Translations under genes and position numbers: made by a program
In this document: piece by piece, positions 22,322 through 34,954 of the stretch
Numbering within the stretch: position 1 is the stretch's first letter
How the letters are laid out: each line of letters begins with the position of its first letter
NCBI GenBank assembly: GCA_964247055.1
Contig: OZ176057.1
Location: 4,774,001 to 4,838,000 of the forward strand
Source of the DNA: Paragordius varius
Taxonomy: Eukaryota > Nematomorpha
DNA: 64,000 nt
Reading direction: 5' to 3'
Notes under the pieces: generated by a model
Databases searched by the model: none
Told to the model about the DNA's origin: nothing
The model's input: only the letters and a program-made list of their open reading frames with translations

Positions 22322-23955
22322 CAAATTTGTTATAGATTCTAGAAAATCGAAAGAATTATTTAATTGCTGTATTTAATATATACGATAGTTTTAGACCTAT
22401 ATAGTTACCTATCGTATCTTTAAGCTAGGATCTTATTAATAAATTTAATTATAATGTCTTTACCAGCATTAGCAAAGTTTGTTATATGAGGTTAAAAAAA
22501 TAGTAATGTCTTTTACTGGAAAAAACCAATTAATTTTACACCATATACTATAGTGTGATTTATAGTTAGTACGACAATCGTATTAATGTTCCACAGCATT
22601 AAACCATATCCATTTAAATATGTATATCATTTTTTCATTTCGATAATTTCCCGAATGTGGTTTCTTTTTATGGGGTTATATATATATATCTATACAATGA
22701 CTTATTTACAGATTTGTGCTTGTTTTAACGGAGATATGTTTTGGTAGCATTTAAAGATGTTTTATTATCGCTATTATACAGGTTAGTAAATTCATTTAAT
22801 CTATTCATACTTCTTCCGTTTGCCCCTATACACATAGTGGCAAAGAAAGATGGTAATATATATTCTTGGCAATCTGTCACGCTATATCAGATCTTTGTAT
22901 CTAATGCGATTAATTATCTTGGACCTTGATAAAATATCGAAAAGGTCCATAGAAAAACGCTTTTGTGGAGATATTGAAATACAAGATTTTTATATAAGGA
23001 TGTTTGCTTATAATCGATTTGGGATTATGCATTGTTTTTATTTATGGCAAACAATAATCCTACCGTTATTAAAATAATTTACGTCTAATCTCGGTATTTT
23101 CGCTTTTTTTAAAGATGTTTTAAAGTCGGGCGATAATTTGTGACTTTCAAGTACTCATATATAAACTTGAATTTTGAAAAAATTTTGCCTTTATACATAT
23201 ATTATAATAGATATTATTGATTTTTAAGAGCATTTAGCTTTTACCAAAAAAATATAGTCCAGAATGTGCCTTATTTTTGCGATTTTACGATATCGAATCA
23301 ATTACTCTATGCAAATAATTTTTTTTATATTATTTGTAAGCCTTGAAACCAAATGCACCACGAGAATACTAGCCATTTATCTATAAGAATATATATTATC
23401 AAAATATATTTATATTTTCTAATTGTGGTCGGATGAATTTAATGAGTTTTCAAAAATTGATTTGCCAAAAATAAATTTTAAATATGATTTAAAATTTGTT
23501 AATAATTATTTAAAATTTTACGAACTAACAATGAAAATTGTATAGAAATGTAAAAATATTTTTATACAAATATACCTAATGATATAATTGTGAAAATGTA
23601 GGCTTAAATTCCCAAAACAACAGCTATAAATCAATAAATGTATATCTTTATAGAAAATTTTAATTACCAACCATTTAATATTTTTACTAAATAATGGTGT
23701 ATTATTAGCTTTATAAAATACTAGAATGGGTATCACAATTTCTCCATATTAAGTGACAAGTTTTATATTAGTGGATATGTATTTACGCATCCTATAAATT
23801 ATTATGCATCTTATAAAAGATCGATGCCAACAAAATATAGCACATTTTTATAATTATAAAAGCATTGCATGAAATTGGATCCCCCGAAATATTATATATA
23901 TAAATTTGAAGAATATAAATTCTTTTCTGACCTATATATAAATTACAATAATTAA
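22322..23955 (+). other. Spacer between UBR3 and antistasin gene 1
   Basis: It holds the UBR3 3' end (AATAAA at 22438-22443) and a segment at 22700-23080 whose translation is partly kept in the duplicate at 42200-42560 (see findings). Otherwise it is AT-rich sequence with no recognised gene. Confidence 0.5.
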
Positions 23956-24207
23956 TATTATACAAAACATAAAAATGTAAAGACAATTTTTTTTAAAAGA
24001 CAGCCACACTTGTTCAGACTTTAATCTAACCTATCATACACAATATATTGTGTTACCAATTTATATTCTATACTTTGCAGTCTAAACCAGGAGTTTTATA
24101 TATCAGGATTTAAAAACGATTGAAATGATTTTTATCGGATAAATCAACGTTTAAAAAGTATGGTTGTCTTAATTTTGTCCTAATTCCGTTTGGTCCGTAT
24201 AATTTCG
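23956..24207. mobile_element. Family A element upstream of antistasin gene 1
   Basis: The outer ends are lost. TTATACAAAACATAAAAATG and TTTGGTCCGTATAATTTC mark the arms. The same copy is found at the equivalent place in the duplicated block (44212-44510), so it predates the duplication. Confidence 0.65.
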
Positions 24208-24606
24208 TAAAAACATTAGCAATGATGCCATTATAAAAAAATAAGTAAAAGACCTGTTTGACATGTGGCAATAACCATTATTTAAAATGATCATTTAATA
24301 AATTAGTTAATTATTGCCAATTCAATCTACAATATGTATGTTAACAATTAATTACTTTAATTCCGCTATAAAAATTATTTTTAATAAAAAATTTTAATGT
24401 TAGTTAATCAGTCTTTAACTCCAGAGCGATGGTTTTATAGTAATCGGCCCAAATATGAAAATCAATTTTAGAAATTGGATAACACTGCAGTATCTCTTTT
24501 TACAAATAATTTCGCAGCTTATGTGTCATTGTTAACAATTGAATAAATAATTTTGATGTTCCATTTTATAAATGTGGAGATAGTCTATTATTTAAACGAT
24601 TTGAAT

Positions 24607-24643
<37 letters not shown>

Positions 24644-25015
24644 CCTACAAATCTAAAATAAAATGTTATATTTGCAAATATTCAAATAAGATGAAAAAAG
24701 TATTTTATACTTTTTTATCGAAACCAAAAAATTTAGAATAAATTTAAGATAACAATTTTTAAAAGTTCTGTAACTTCTGATCCAAACATGGTTCCGAGGT
24801 CGCATTTTATCATAAAATATTGTTTAAAACATATTTACACGATAAATCCTCATTTTGATAATAAATTTGATATGTGTAATGTATTCGATATAATAAAGAT
24901 TTATGAGAGAGGCTCAATGATTTAAGTGTTTATCTATCAAGGATGATGTTTATGGAATTATATGTTTTTTGGCATTGATAAATATTTCCACATGCCAACA
25001 TCGAATGGCTTATTA

Positions 25016-25023
25016 TATATAAA
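25016..25023 (+). promoter_or_regulatory. TATA-like box of antistasin gene 1
   Basis: TATATAAA lies about 75 nt before the ATG. The same motif and its flank (TATATAAATGCGTTTT) are kept upstream of gene 2. The preceding CCACATGCCAACATCGAATG is also identical in both copies, which marks a possible shared control element. Confidence 0.5.
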
Positions 25024-25096
25024 TGCGTTTTTAACGATATAATTTAATTTCGTATATTTTTAATCGCAACAAATAAACTTACTACAACTCCTAGAA

Positions 25097-26288
25097 ATGG
25101 TTAAAATAATTAAATTTTTATTTTTGGTGTGCCTTAGCGTTTGTCTTTTCAACGGTCTTTGCGGCGAAGTTGAACATCCTAAAGAGTCTGAAGGGCCTCA
25201 AATACATCATGTCGGTAAATATTTCGAGTTTTATATTTTTTTGAATAAAGCATTTAAAAATCCTGGGCTGTATAAACTTTTAGGATCGCTAATATTTTTA
25301 TCATCAACTGGATAATCCTTATATAATGGTTTTCTTTGTTAATGCGGGTATAAAAGTTTAACAAATTTAATGTTTAAAGTTTTCGCTTTCTATGATATAA
25401 TCATTAAAATATAAATGCCATAACTTAGACATCACATATTATTTTAATGCACAAATGACTAATATTTTATATGTGGGAAACATTTACTCCATAAAAAAAT
25501 AAAGCTGTTACCTTCATCCTATTTATTATTCCGCCTTTCAAAACGTCATATATAACAGTAAAATTTAAAATATATTCACAACTCGTAAAAACTTAAAAAG
25601 ACAACCATACATTAAAAAATCTGATTTTTTTAATTTAATTTCAATTATATAAATTATATTCTTTTAACACCTTAATGTAACTCAAAGCACCAAGTTATAT
25701 TTGATAATAATTAAATACTACTGGTGTTTCAAAATTTCTTTATATAGTTTCAAGTTTACTCTACCTTAAATTATATTGATTATTTTTATTTTATATTTTT
25801 GCTGTTGTATATGCCAAATTTACTTTTAAAGGCTGTAACATTAAGTTTTTTGAAAATCATTTATTACGCTGGCGAGGTTTTATATCTATTTCAAAAAATA
25901 TGCCTAAAATGGGTTTTAAAACACGCTTTTTTCTGTACGCAAAAGTTCTTAGAATATGTTAATGGAAATATAAAAATGGAATTCCATCAAAAACTTGCAT
26001 TATCTGGAAGATAAAATCAAAATTTGGTCAAAACAATTTAAAACGAAAAAGTATAAAAGCGGCCACGAAGATATTTGTGTTGAACACCGGATCTAATAAT
26101 TTGACCAGAAAATTAATATTTCATTTTATGTTTTTGATATCCTTAACAATAATATGCAGAATTTTAAATTTAACTTTTAATTAATTTTTATATAATTTTT
26201 AGATTGTCCCGGAGTGCCATGTTCTTTAAACTGCCCAGGTGGCTTCAAACGGGATTATAAGGGTTGTCAAGTCTGCGATTGCTTATAA
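25097..26288 (+). CDS. Secreted antistasin-domain peptide, copy 1
   Basis: Two exons, 25097-25214 and 26203-26288, join in phase 1 to give 67 residues. Residues 1 to about 23 (MVKIIKFLFLVCLSVCLFNG onward) form a signal peptide. An acidic linker follows, then DCPGVPCSLNC-PGGFKRDYKG-CQVCDCL. The pattern C-x4-C-x3-C-x10-C-x2-C-x-C, with GF and D before GC, is the antistasin repeat, known from serine protease inhibitors of leeches and other invertebrates. One domain alone could be an inhibitor, an antimicrobial or a venom or salivary peptide; the target is unknown. A TATA-like box lies at 25016 and AATAAA near 26366. The gene is tandemly duplicated at 45588. Confidence 0.88.
25553..25763. mobile_element. 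Decayed family A element in the antistasin 1 intron
   Basis: ACAGTAAAATTTAAAATA and AGTTTCAAGTTTACTCTA are the remaining ends. A matching decayed copy occupies the antistasin 2 intron at 46043-46290. Confidence 0.55.
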
Positions 26289-26804
26289 AAGATATATAAA
26301 TTTCACACCGCAAATTGCTTCATCCATTTTGCAAAAAAATATTTGGTTTTTTTTAATTAAACTAAATAAATTTTATTAAGCATTCACATAAATTTATTAA
26401 CTTATTTAGTGAAGCTAAAAAAAATTTTCATATATTAACGGAGGTTTTTCATAATACGCTATTAATAATAAATATATCATTGTTGCTTATATCAGAGTGC
26501 ATTGGATTTAGTTTGGGGGCTCGGAAATAAAATTAAAATTCATTGTTTTTTGGAATAGTCGATTACCTGAATTAAATTGATAATAAACAAAAAGTATCTA
26601 AGATACTGATTAAATTCAAAGATTTGCACGTTATGGTCCTTTAAGCCAATTATAAAAAGGATCTTTATTAAAAATAAATAATTTTAAAAAAATCTCCTCT
26701 TGAACTTTTAGCACTAGAAATATTTTTTGTGACATAAAACTGCGAAATGAAAATTAATTAAATTTGAAATGTTTTTGATCATATTTGATAGCAAAATTTT
26801 GATA

Positions 26805-26990
26805 ACAGTAAAAACTAAATTATGCGGACAAAGCGTAATAGAATAGGACATATATTTTTTAGCCATACTTTTTTTAAACCTTAGTTTTTCCCATATAAAT
26901 AATTGATCTGCAATAAACAATATATAAAAAAATCAAGTTTTTAAAAATATGATGCTATGATTGTCTATATGTTTTGTTTTGATCGTATGA
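26805..26990. mobile_element. Decayed family A element, 3' flank of antistasin gene 1
   Basis: Its left end, ACAGTAAAAACTAAATTATG, is kept. The right end is eroded. The duplicate at 47153-47390 is more complete. Confidence 0.6.
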
Positions 26991-27284
26991 ATTCAACTAC
27001 TTTGTTAAAAAATCAACTGGTGGTTTGTAGTGTTGGATTTTAATTTTAAACCTCAGAACAGATGTGCAAAGATTAGTTCACAAAATTATAGCTTTTTTAC
27101 TGATTATTCCCAATTGGCAACCAATTAAAAAATTTGTTATATTGTTTGCATTTTAAAATCTTACGTTTAAAATTTAATGAATTAACTTAGGAGCCCATTT
27201 ATTTGTAATAAGACCAGGTACGCCATTTGTGTTGGACATCCCTAATAATATAAAAAATACACGTAATACTTAATCTTTAAAAAC

Positions 27285-27345
27285 ACATTTGAATTTTTAG
27301 GGGTAGTTTTTAAGGGTTAATTTGAATAAATGGTGCATTTACGAT
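27285..27345. mobile_element. Remnant of a family B element
   Basis: Only fragments of the inner segment and one arm remain (AAAACACATTTGAATTTTTA, GGGTTAATTTGAATAAATGG). The equivalent at 47680-47785 keeps more of the arm. Confidence 0.5.
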
Positions 27346-27367
27346 TTGTTGTCATAAACCATTATAT

Positions 27368-27767
27368 ATTAGGGCTTGGAACTGGAACCGCATGGAACCG
27401 GAACTCGGTCCTGAGATTTTAACAAGAACCGGTTCCATTGGGATGTAATCAACTCGGTACCGATTCCAAAATTTCAAGAACCAACCCGGTTTTATCCATA
27501 AATTTTTAAAAATCAACCCGGTTTCAATTCCAACCGTTCAGGAACCAACCCGGTTCCGGTTCCTCCTTCTTAATTACAAATTCCCATATTATTTTCATTA
27601 AAAAAATTTTATTTTATTATGTTATTCCTAATATTATACTAACGATACTCTCTGAATTTTGGGCGATTTGGCTGTTCTAAAAAACTAATAGTTATAATTC
27701 AAGTTTATTATAATACACATGTAAGTATATATGTAGGTCCCTGTTAAAAGAAGCTTTTTGAGCCCTA
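27368..27767. mobile_element. Insertion with GGAACC repeats, present only in copy 1
   Basis: Short inverted ends TTAGGGCT / AGCCCTAA bound a segment rich in GGAACCGG and CCGGTTCC. The equivalent place in the second block (about 47815) lacks it, so it inserted after the duplication. The ends and GC-rich interior suggest a hAT-type non-autonomous element. Confidence 0.6.
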
Positions 27768-28341
27768 ATTTAATTTAAATTACATACTGAGTCTAAAATC
27801 TAAATATTTGAAACCGTGTTTCTGATATATTAATTTTTGGCTTATATCGAAATACAACTGCAATAAAGCTCATAACTGATAAATCTATTGAATTAAATAT
27901 ATTATCAAGGATAGAGATATCATGTTTTTATATATCTAAACTTAATTTCATATGGTCTAAACAAAATATAAACGCATAAAATTATTAACTGACAAATATA
28001 ACAACAACTAATTTATAATGATTTTGACAGTTATAAGACCTTAATGTTAAAAAATATATTATACCAATTTGAATAATATACATAAACGATAACCAATTTT
28101 CGAGGAAAAATTTAAATGTTTAAACAAAAACCTTAAGATAAATATTAAGCATTCCATTAATATATTTATAAATGCAATAAATTAATGAATATCTAGTTTA
28201 AAAGTAAAGGGGCTTTGACAGCCCAACAAAGTTTCTAGTTTAAACACATCTTCTTCAAAGCATATCCAGATTTGTGAATACTAAACAGTTTAATATTTTC
28301 CAATATTGGTAGATTAGTCTGTTGGGAATTGATAGACCATA

Positions 28342-28903
28342 TTTGGATTTGATTTGGTTCACCAGTCCGGAAACAGATCACAAAGTTACATAAAAAATCA
28401 GTTTTTAGCGGGTAGCTCCTTACCCAGCAGCTGGAACGCTTGACTAAAAATTTTGCATTTTAACAGGGAATACGTGGAATCCATATTGAATTTTTACGGT
28501 CTCACACCCTGGGCGAAAAATATTATAAAATTGTGGACTTTGTATTTTTTGAAAAAGGTGGCATTTTACGGGGTAAGCGGGTAAAAAGAGGGCCTATATC
28601 AAAAAAGTGAGACTACTATGTTCGGCGCAATCGAAAATATTTAACGAAAATCATATTTATAATCGAATGGTCCATTCTCCAGAAAATTGTCTCAAAGACA
28701 CGATTTTTGTGGACTTCTGTTTTTAAAAAAAACCGTTTTTCACACGGGGTGGACCCAAATTGGGAGCTATTTCCAAAAAGGCCAAAGCTTTTGTTGGGGC
28801 ATTCATTATATTTTTTCGATGTTTGGATTTGAATGGGTCGACCGGTTTTCCTGTACCAGATCACAAAGCCAGCATTATCCATTTTTATAAATATATAGAT
28901 TAT
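28342..28903 (-). mobile_element. Repeat with about 55-bp terminal direct repeats, at the duplication junction
   Basis: Both ends carry a version of GTGATCTGGTACCGGAAAAC then GGTAGACCCATTCAAATCC, in the same orientation on the minus strand. A related copy lies at 43465-44020. The interior has GCGGGTAGCTCCTTACC and no coding sequence I recognise. The element sits exactly between the end of block 1 and the start of block 2. Confidence 0.6.
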
Positions 28904-29298
28904 AACTCATATTCTAGATATTAACAAACAGCAAACCCTATATTACAATGGATTCAACAAGAATGGTTAATACAATCCTTATATCCTAACTATGCGAATC
29001 GGAAATTACCCTTAAATACCAATGTAGCAGAAAATAATGCTAGTACATCCTTAACCATAAACATGTACAAAGCACTAAAAGAAGAAATAAATACAAGTTG
29101 TTTTTGTATACACAGCCTTATGCCTATAACCGAAACTTATGAAATACTATTCTCTACCTTTTATCAACGTAAATGTCCGGTTTGCCAGACCAAACCACGG
29201 GATCCCGCTGTATGTTTAGTTTGTGGAACGCTAATCTGTGTCCGAGATAATTGTTGTACTCAAATTAACACTCAAAATTCACCCTCAAACATCATATA
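28904..29298 (+). pseudogene. Duplicated, dead copy of UBR3 exon 24
   Basis: The segment matches UBR3 intron 23 and exon 24 (20830-21240), from the CTAGATATTAA acceptor through RKCPVCQTKPRDPAVC and LVCGTLICVRDNCC. A 1-nt deletion near its start (CCCTATATTACAA for CCCTAAAATTACAT) and further small deletions break the frame. The exon's end is replaced by the foldback composite. The last 130 nt remain almost identical to the parent. Exons 25 and 26 are missing from this copy. Confidence 0.88.
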
Positions 29299-29699
29299 TT
29301 TTAATGTATGTTAAGTAATTTTATTGCCAGTCAAATAACATAAATGGTTTATGAAATGCGTAAAATACTGACCCACAAAATTATTTCGTGATACACATAT
29401 GAAAGAGGATTGATGTGAGAATTAACATAGGTTTTATTTTGATGGATATTTTGTAATGTTAAATTTTGAGAATATTATAGCAATTTATGTTAACATTTGT
29501 AATATTGTTGTTACGTATTTAGATGCGGAATTTTGTGAGTTTTTTTTCGTTGATAAATTAAATAGTAAAATAAGTATTTTTGGATATTTTATGTTAATTA
29601 TTCCTAAATTTAATAATAAATATTTTTTAACATGCTAAATACCTTTAATCAATCTTGATATTATAATTTTATACAGTTGTTATTACTAATTAAAACAGG

Positions 29700-30560
29700 T
29701 AAATATATATTTGTAATTTAAGTAGATTTTTGTCTTTTATGTTTTTCATTGTTAATTATTAATAATTTTTAAGTATTTCAAACATTTTAATCAGGTGGAA
29801 ATATATTTTGGACATTTAAATAAATACAGTTAAAAATTGCGGTTTTTAACAAATTTAGTAAAAATTTAGTTTTTTTTGTATTTTAAAGTTTTGCATTGTT
29901 ATTGTAATTAATTACTACATATTTTGGACATTATTATATATACAGATAAAAATTGCGGTTTTTAACAAATTCAGTAAAATTTAGTTTTTCTTTTCTTTTT
30001 TTATTAATTGTAATTAATTACTAAATATTTTGGACATTATTATAAATATGCGGTTTTTAACAAATTTAGTAAAAATTTAGTTTTTTTTTGTTTTTTTAGG
30101 TTTTGCATTGTTAATTACTACATATTTTGGACATTTTAATAAGTACAGGTAAATATTTCGGTTTTCAATAAATAAGTTGGAATTTAATTTGTTTTGTTTA
30201 TTCATTGTTAATAATTAATTACTACATATTTTGGACATTTTAATAATGTAGAAAAAATTGCGGTTGTTTATATATTTAGTAAAAATTTAATTTTTTTTGT
30301 TTTTTTTTATTTAACATTGTTAATTGTAATTAATTACTACATGTTGGAGATTAATAATTACAGGTTAAAATAGCGGTTCTTAACAAATTTCGAATTTAAC
30401 AGTTTTTGTATTTTTATCATTATTTGTTATTAATTACTAAATATTTTGGACATTTAAAAAACATGGTTTTTAATAAATTAGTAAAATTTTTATTTTTTTG
30501 TTCAACCTTGCTAATTTATTAATTACTATATATTTATACAGGTAAATATTACTATGATTT
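29700..30560 (+). repeat. Tandem units in the left arm of the foldback composite
   Basis: About eight units of 95-120 bp share GCGGTTTTTAACAAATTTAG, AATTAATTACTACATATTTT and GGACATTTTAATAAATACAG followed by GTAAA. They vary in length by small deletions. Confidence 0.8.
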
Positions 30561-33500
30561 GCTATTTTTTAATAGGAAAAATATTTTTGTTTTACATTGA
30601 TAACTAATATACAAATATAGTTATATCTGAGAAAACAGGCAAAAACGCATGTTACCGTTTTATGTTTGACATTTTATTTTCCAAATCCAACCATGTATAT
30701 TTTAACAAACACCTTATGTCACCAAAGATTGAAAAAATGATCAAGATATGAACATCTTTTAAAGTATTTGAATATCGCCAAATATAAATAATTTTATTTA
30801 AAGTATAAATGTATAATTATACAAAATATTCATAATATATTATGTTTAAAATTAGCATTCTTCTTATTGATATTAATACAGGTAATTTCTTTCTAATATT
30901 GATATACGATGCGGTGTGTGTTCATGATGATCTTATCTTAGATTGAAGAATATGAGATGCAAAAAATTAAATGCAGATTGAAAATTCAATCGCCATCATT
31001 TTCTGGGTAGATTCTAATAACTAAAGTGGCAATTCGAGTACCGAACTAAGTTGGTGCTAGTGGAGGTCTTACCGATATCCTATCGAACATGACAACGACA
31101 ATCAATCTCGCTAACCTATGCATCGAGAAATATGTTGATTATATGACAAAAGTTATGGAGGCAAAAGATATCCCTGTAACAGAACTAGCCCTCAAAACAA
31201 CCTTGCTTGCCTATGGTGGTCAAATGGTTGTACGCAAAATCAACCAACGACTGTATCCGAAAAAGATAAAAGATGCAGAATGGACCGAGATAATGGCAAC
31301 GGGTTTAAAGGTATTCAATTTCACAAAGTGATTCCAAAGCAGATTTGAGTTTTTTTTGACTTGTGCGGAACAACACTGAATCGTTTACCCAATTTTTAGA
31401 ACGGGTAAAGATCGCAGCCGAAGAGGCAAAATTTAATGATTCAGTTGAGGAACGGATTCGGGATGCTTTCGTAATTGGTTTACGGCAACCACAATTGGAA
31501 ATTGATATACATTCAAGGTATACCAATGCCGAGATCAACGGACAACCCGTGCCTCTAGAAACGATAGTGGATCTCGCACTAGCATACGAGGCTGCCAGGG
31601 CTGGCCTTCATAACAATAATGATAATACCAATTATAACAATGGTAATATAAATCGATCACAACACACCAATAATAACAACAAGGCCATGCGTTCACGACA
31701 GCCAACAGCAAAACCCCTAACACATTCGTGCAATCGTTGTGGTAATAGCCATGGACCAAACAAATGTCCTAGCCTGGAAGCGCAATTGCAATAAATGCGG
31801 AAAACCTCATCACTTCGCAAAAATGTGTAGATCAAAAAACACTGCCAAAAATTTGTTCAACCGCCAGATCTATAGAAAAGCAATGCCAACCTCACCATGG
31901 ACCGTAAAAATAATAATAAACAACACAGAACAAACGTTTATCTATGAGACTGGAGCTGACATCAGTGTTATCAGCTTTGAAACCTGGAAACAAGTTGGCA
32001 AGCCAAATATTAGACCCATACCGCCAGTAAAAGCCTACAATAATAGTATAGTACCGCTACTGGGCGTAACAACAGTCACAGTGCAAATCAATGGGCAAAA
32101 CTTGGGGAACGCATAATGTTGTGTATTGAAAGAAAAAATGTCAAAGGCACCGCTCATTTGTGGCTTGGATTGGATCACGAGATTCAATATCGACATTCCT
32201 AAAGTACGAATTAACTTTCTTAAATTTGATAAAATTTTTGAAAATTTCCCTAATCTATTTAAAGAGGAATTAGGTTGTTACATTGAGCCAGTTACAATTC
32301 ATATAGCACCCAATGCCTCCCCCAAAGTTTGGCCTTGCCGCCGAGTACCGTTTCCCCTAAGAGCAAAAGTTGAAAATGAATTACTAAGATTACAAAAGTT
32401 AGACATTCTGGAGCCTATAGATCCCAACCTTACACATCTGACATGGGCCACGCCCACCGTTAATGTGCTCAAAGTAAATGGAGAGGTAAGAATTTGCAGC
32501 GATTTTATTACCATCAACAAGTGGCTCACTGAGGACTCTCATATCATTCCAACGTTTGATGATTTAGTGAGTAAGATTGGCGAAGGCCAAGTTTTCACTA
32601 AGATTGACTTGAAATATTCCTATCTACAAATGCCCATAACCAAAGAATCACAACATCTCTTATTGCAACTCACAAGCGATTTTTTCGCTACAAAAGGATG
32701 CCTTTCGGACTGGCAACAGCACCAATAATTTTCCAACGAGTCATGGGCCAGGTTATAAAAGATTGTCCCGGCATTTGTGCATATTTAGATGATGTTTTAG
32801 TAACTGGCAAATCTGATCAGGAACATTTAATAAATCTTAATATAGTTTTAAATCGGTTAGAATTAGCAGGTTTTAGATTATGAAAAGATAAAATAAAAAT
32901 AGGTGAACCTTCAGTAAGTTATCTGGGATTTGAAATAAATAATAAAAGTATAAGTTCTCAAGCATAAAGTAAGCAATTAATATTTTAAAAAACTTGTGGA
33001 TAAAAAATCTTTAAGAAATTTTCTAGGATCTTTAACGTATCTTGAAAGATTTATACCCAAGCTTCAATTGATTGTAAGTTTAACCAGTAAGAACGTCAGA
33101 TGGAACTGGTCGGAAAAACATGAGAATTGTTGGAAAGCCGCTAAGGAATTATTAAGTGAACAAGTAATTTTACCACCATACAATCCGGATAGAAAGTTAA
33201 TTGAGACCGATGCCTCATATATAGGGTTTGGATGTATTTTAAGTCATGTTGTAAATGGTGAAAGAAAACCCATTGCCTATGGTTCAAGAAAATGCAGTAC
33301 CGCAGAATTGAACTACACTATGATAGAAAAGGAATTAAAGGCTATTGTTTTTGCATTAGAAAAGTTTCACAACTTCATTTATGGTAGAAAGTTTGAAATT
33401 TTGACAGACTACTTATCACTGGTCAGGTTGATAAATAGGAATAGAAATTTGAAAGAAATTCAGAATGAGAAATTTTTAAGATGGGTTAGACTGAATGATT

Positions 33501-34739
33501 ATGATTGAATTAAGTTATCAGGCGGGTCCGAAAAATAGAGCCGATTACTTGTCAAGATGTCCCGGTGAAGATAATGTTGTCACAATTGATAGAGATTACA
33601 TGGTAACGAGACATCTTAGGTTCCTAAATTGTCATAACGTTCAGTTAAGTCGCGATGAAATTTGGAGAGAGACGGTTAAGGATAAATTTTGAAGAAAGTA
33701 ATTAAGGCGATTCATAACCAAGATTGGAGTGATGTTGAGTTGGCTGGGTTTACCAACCGGAAGATAGAGATTTTGTACTAATACGGATTGCGCAGTTTAA
33801 ACGATAGAATTATCATCCCAAAAAACTTACAGGCAAATGTGGTCAATTATTTACACAGCGGGTATAATAATGTAGAAACGATGAAAGCAATGGCAAGGTT
33901 TACTTGTTTTTGGCCCAAATTAGAGAACGATTTGGTAAGAAGATACAGTGAATGTAGTTCATGTCAAGTAAAGCCAAGCCTAGGTGAAAATCCGACTTAT
34001 CAATGGGATCCAAATGCTGCGATATGGGAGCGGTTATACATCGATATAGCGGGACCAGTTGATGGGTTTTATTGGTTGTTAATTATTGATACATCCAAAT
34101 GGTCGGAAGGGTTCATGTTAAAACGGGTTAATTCGGTAAACATATTGCATAAACTCGAGGAAACCTTTGCCAGGTTTGGGTTTCCGAGGACGGTAATTAG
34201 TGATAATGCTTCTTATTTTAGTAATTCGTACTTCACATCCACTTTAACAAACTTGGGTATTAAACACGTGAGGGTAACCCCCTATCATCCCAAAAGTAAT
34301 GGGATCGTAGAAAGGTTAGTGGTGACCCTCAAGGGCAAGTATAGAAAAATCAAAAATGATAATATTTCACCGCAAGAAGCTTTCAATACCACTCTATATC
34401 GTACCGTAATTCAATACATGCGACTACAAAAGAAACCCTTTTCAACTACTCTTCAAACGAGTATCTCAAACACCCCTCACCTAGATCAACACAAAAGCAA
34501 CAATCTTAGACGCACCCCGTCCACGCCGTGAGTTCTCAATAAACCAACGTAATGATGAGAAACGAACAAAATTTTGGATGGCGAGCCGGCGATGTTGTTG
34601 ATAGAACGGGTCTCCTTTCGTACAGTGTGTGGGTCAGGTAAACCAGAAGATTGTCAGAAAGCATGCAGATCAGTTGAAACACGTAGACCTACCGGCCAAC
34701 TCAACCGCACTGGTTACTCCAAACAATAGTAATGATAGT

Positions 34740-34875
34740 AACAAAGACAATAACAATAATAATAATGGTAGTAGTATTGATAATAACAATAGTAATGACA
34801 ATAATAATGATAAAATAAATGATAATAATAATAATAATGAAAGTAGTAATGAAAACATTAATAGCAATGATAACA
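34740..34875 (+). repeat. AAT/GAT-rich microsatellite in the gypsy tail
   Basis: A run of AATAATGATAAT-type triplets encodes an Asn/Asp stretch in the gypsy frame. The Leu-rich frame on the opposite strand is an artefact of it. Confidence 0.7.
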
Positions 34876-34954
34876 ATATCAATGTAAATCCGCCGAGCGT
34901 CGTTACCCTGAGAGAATTCGGCGGAAGCCGGTCGGTTCTTTTAAGGGGGAAGTG

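Noticed and set aside
34670-34882. Leucine-rich open frame on the minus strand
   Set aside because: It is the complement of the AAT/GAT microsatellite in the gypsy tail.
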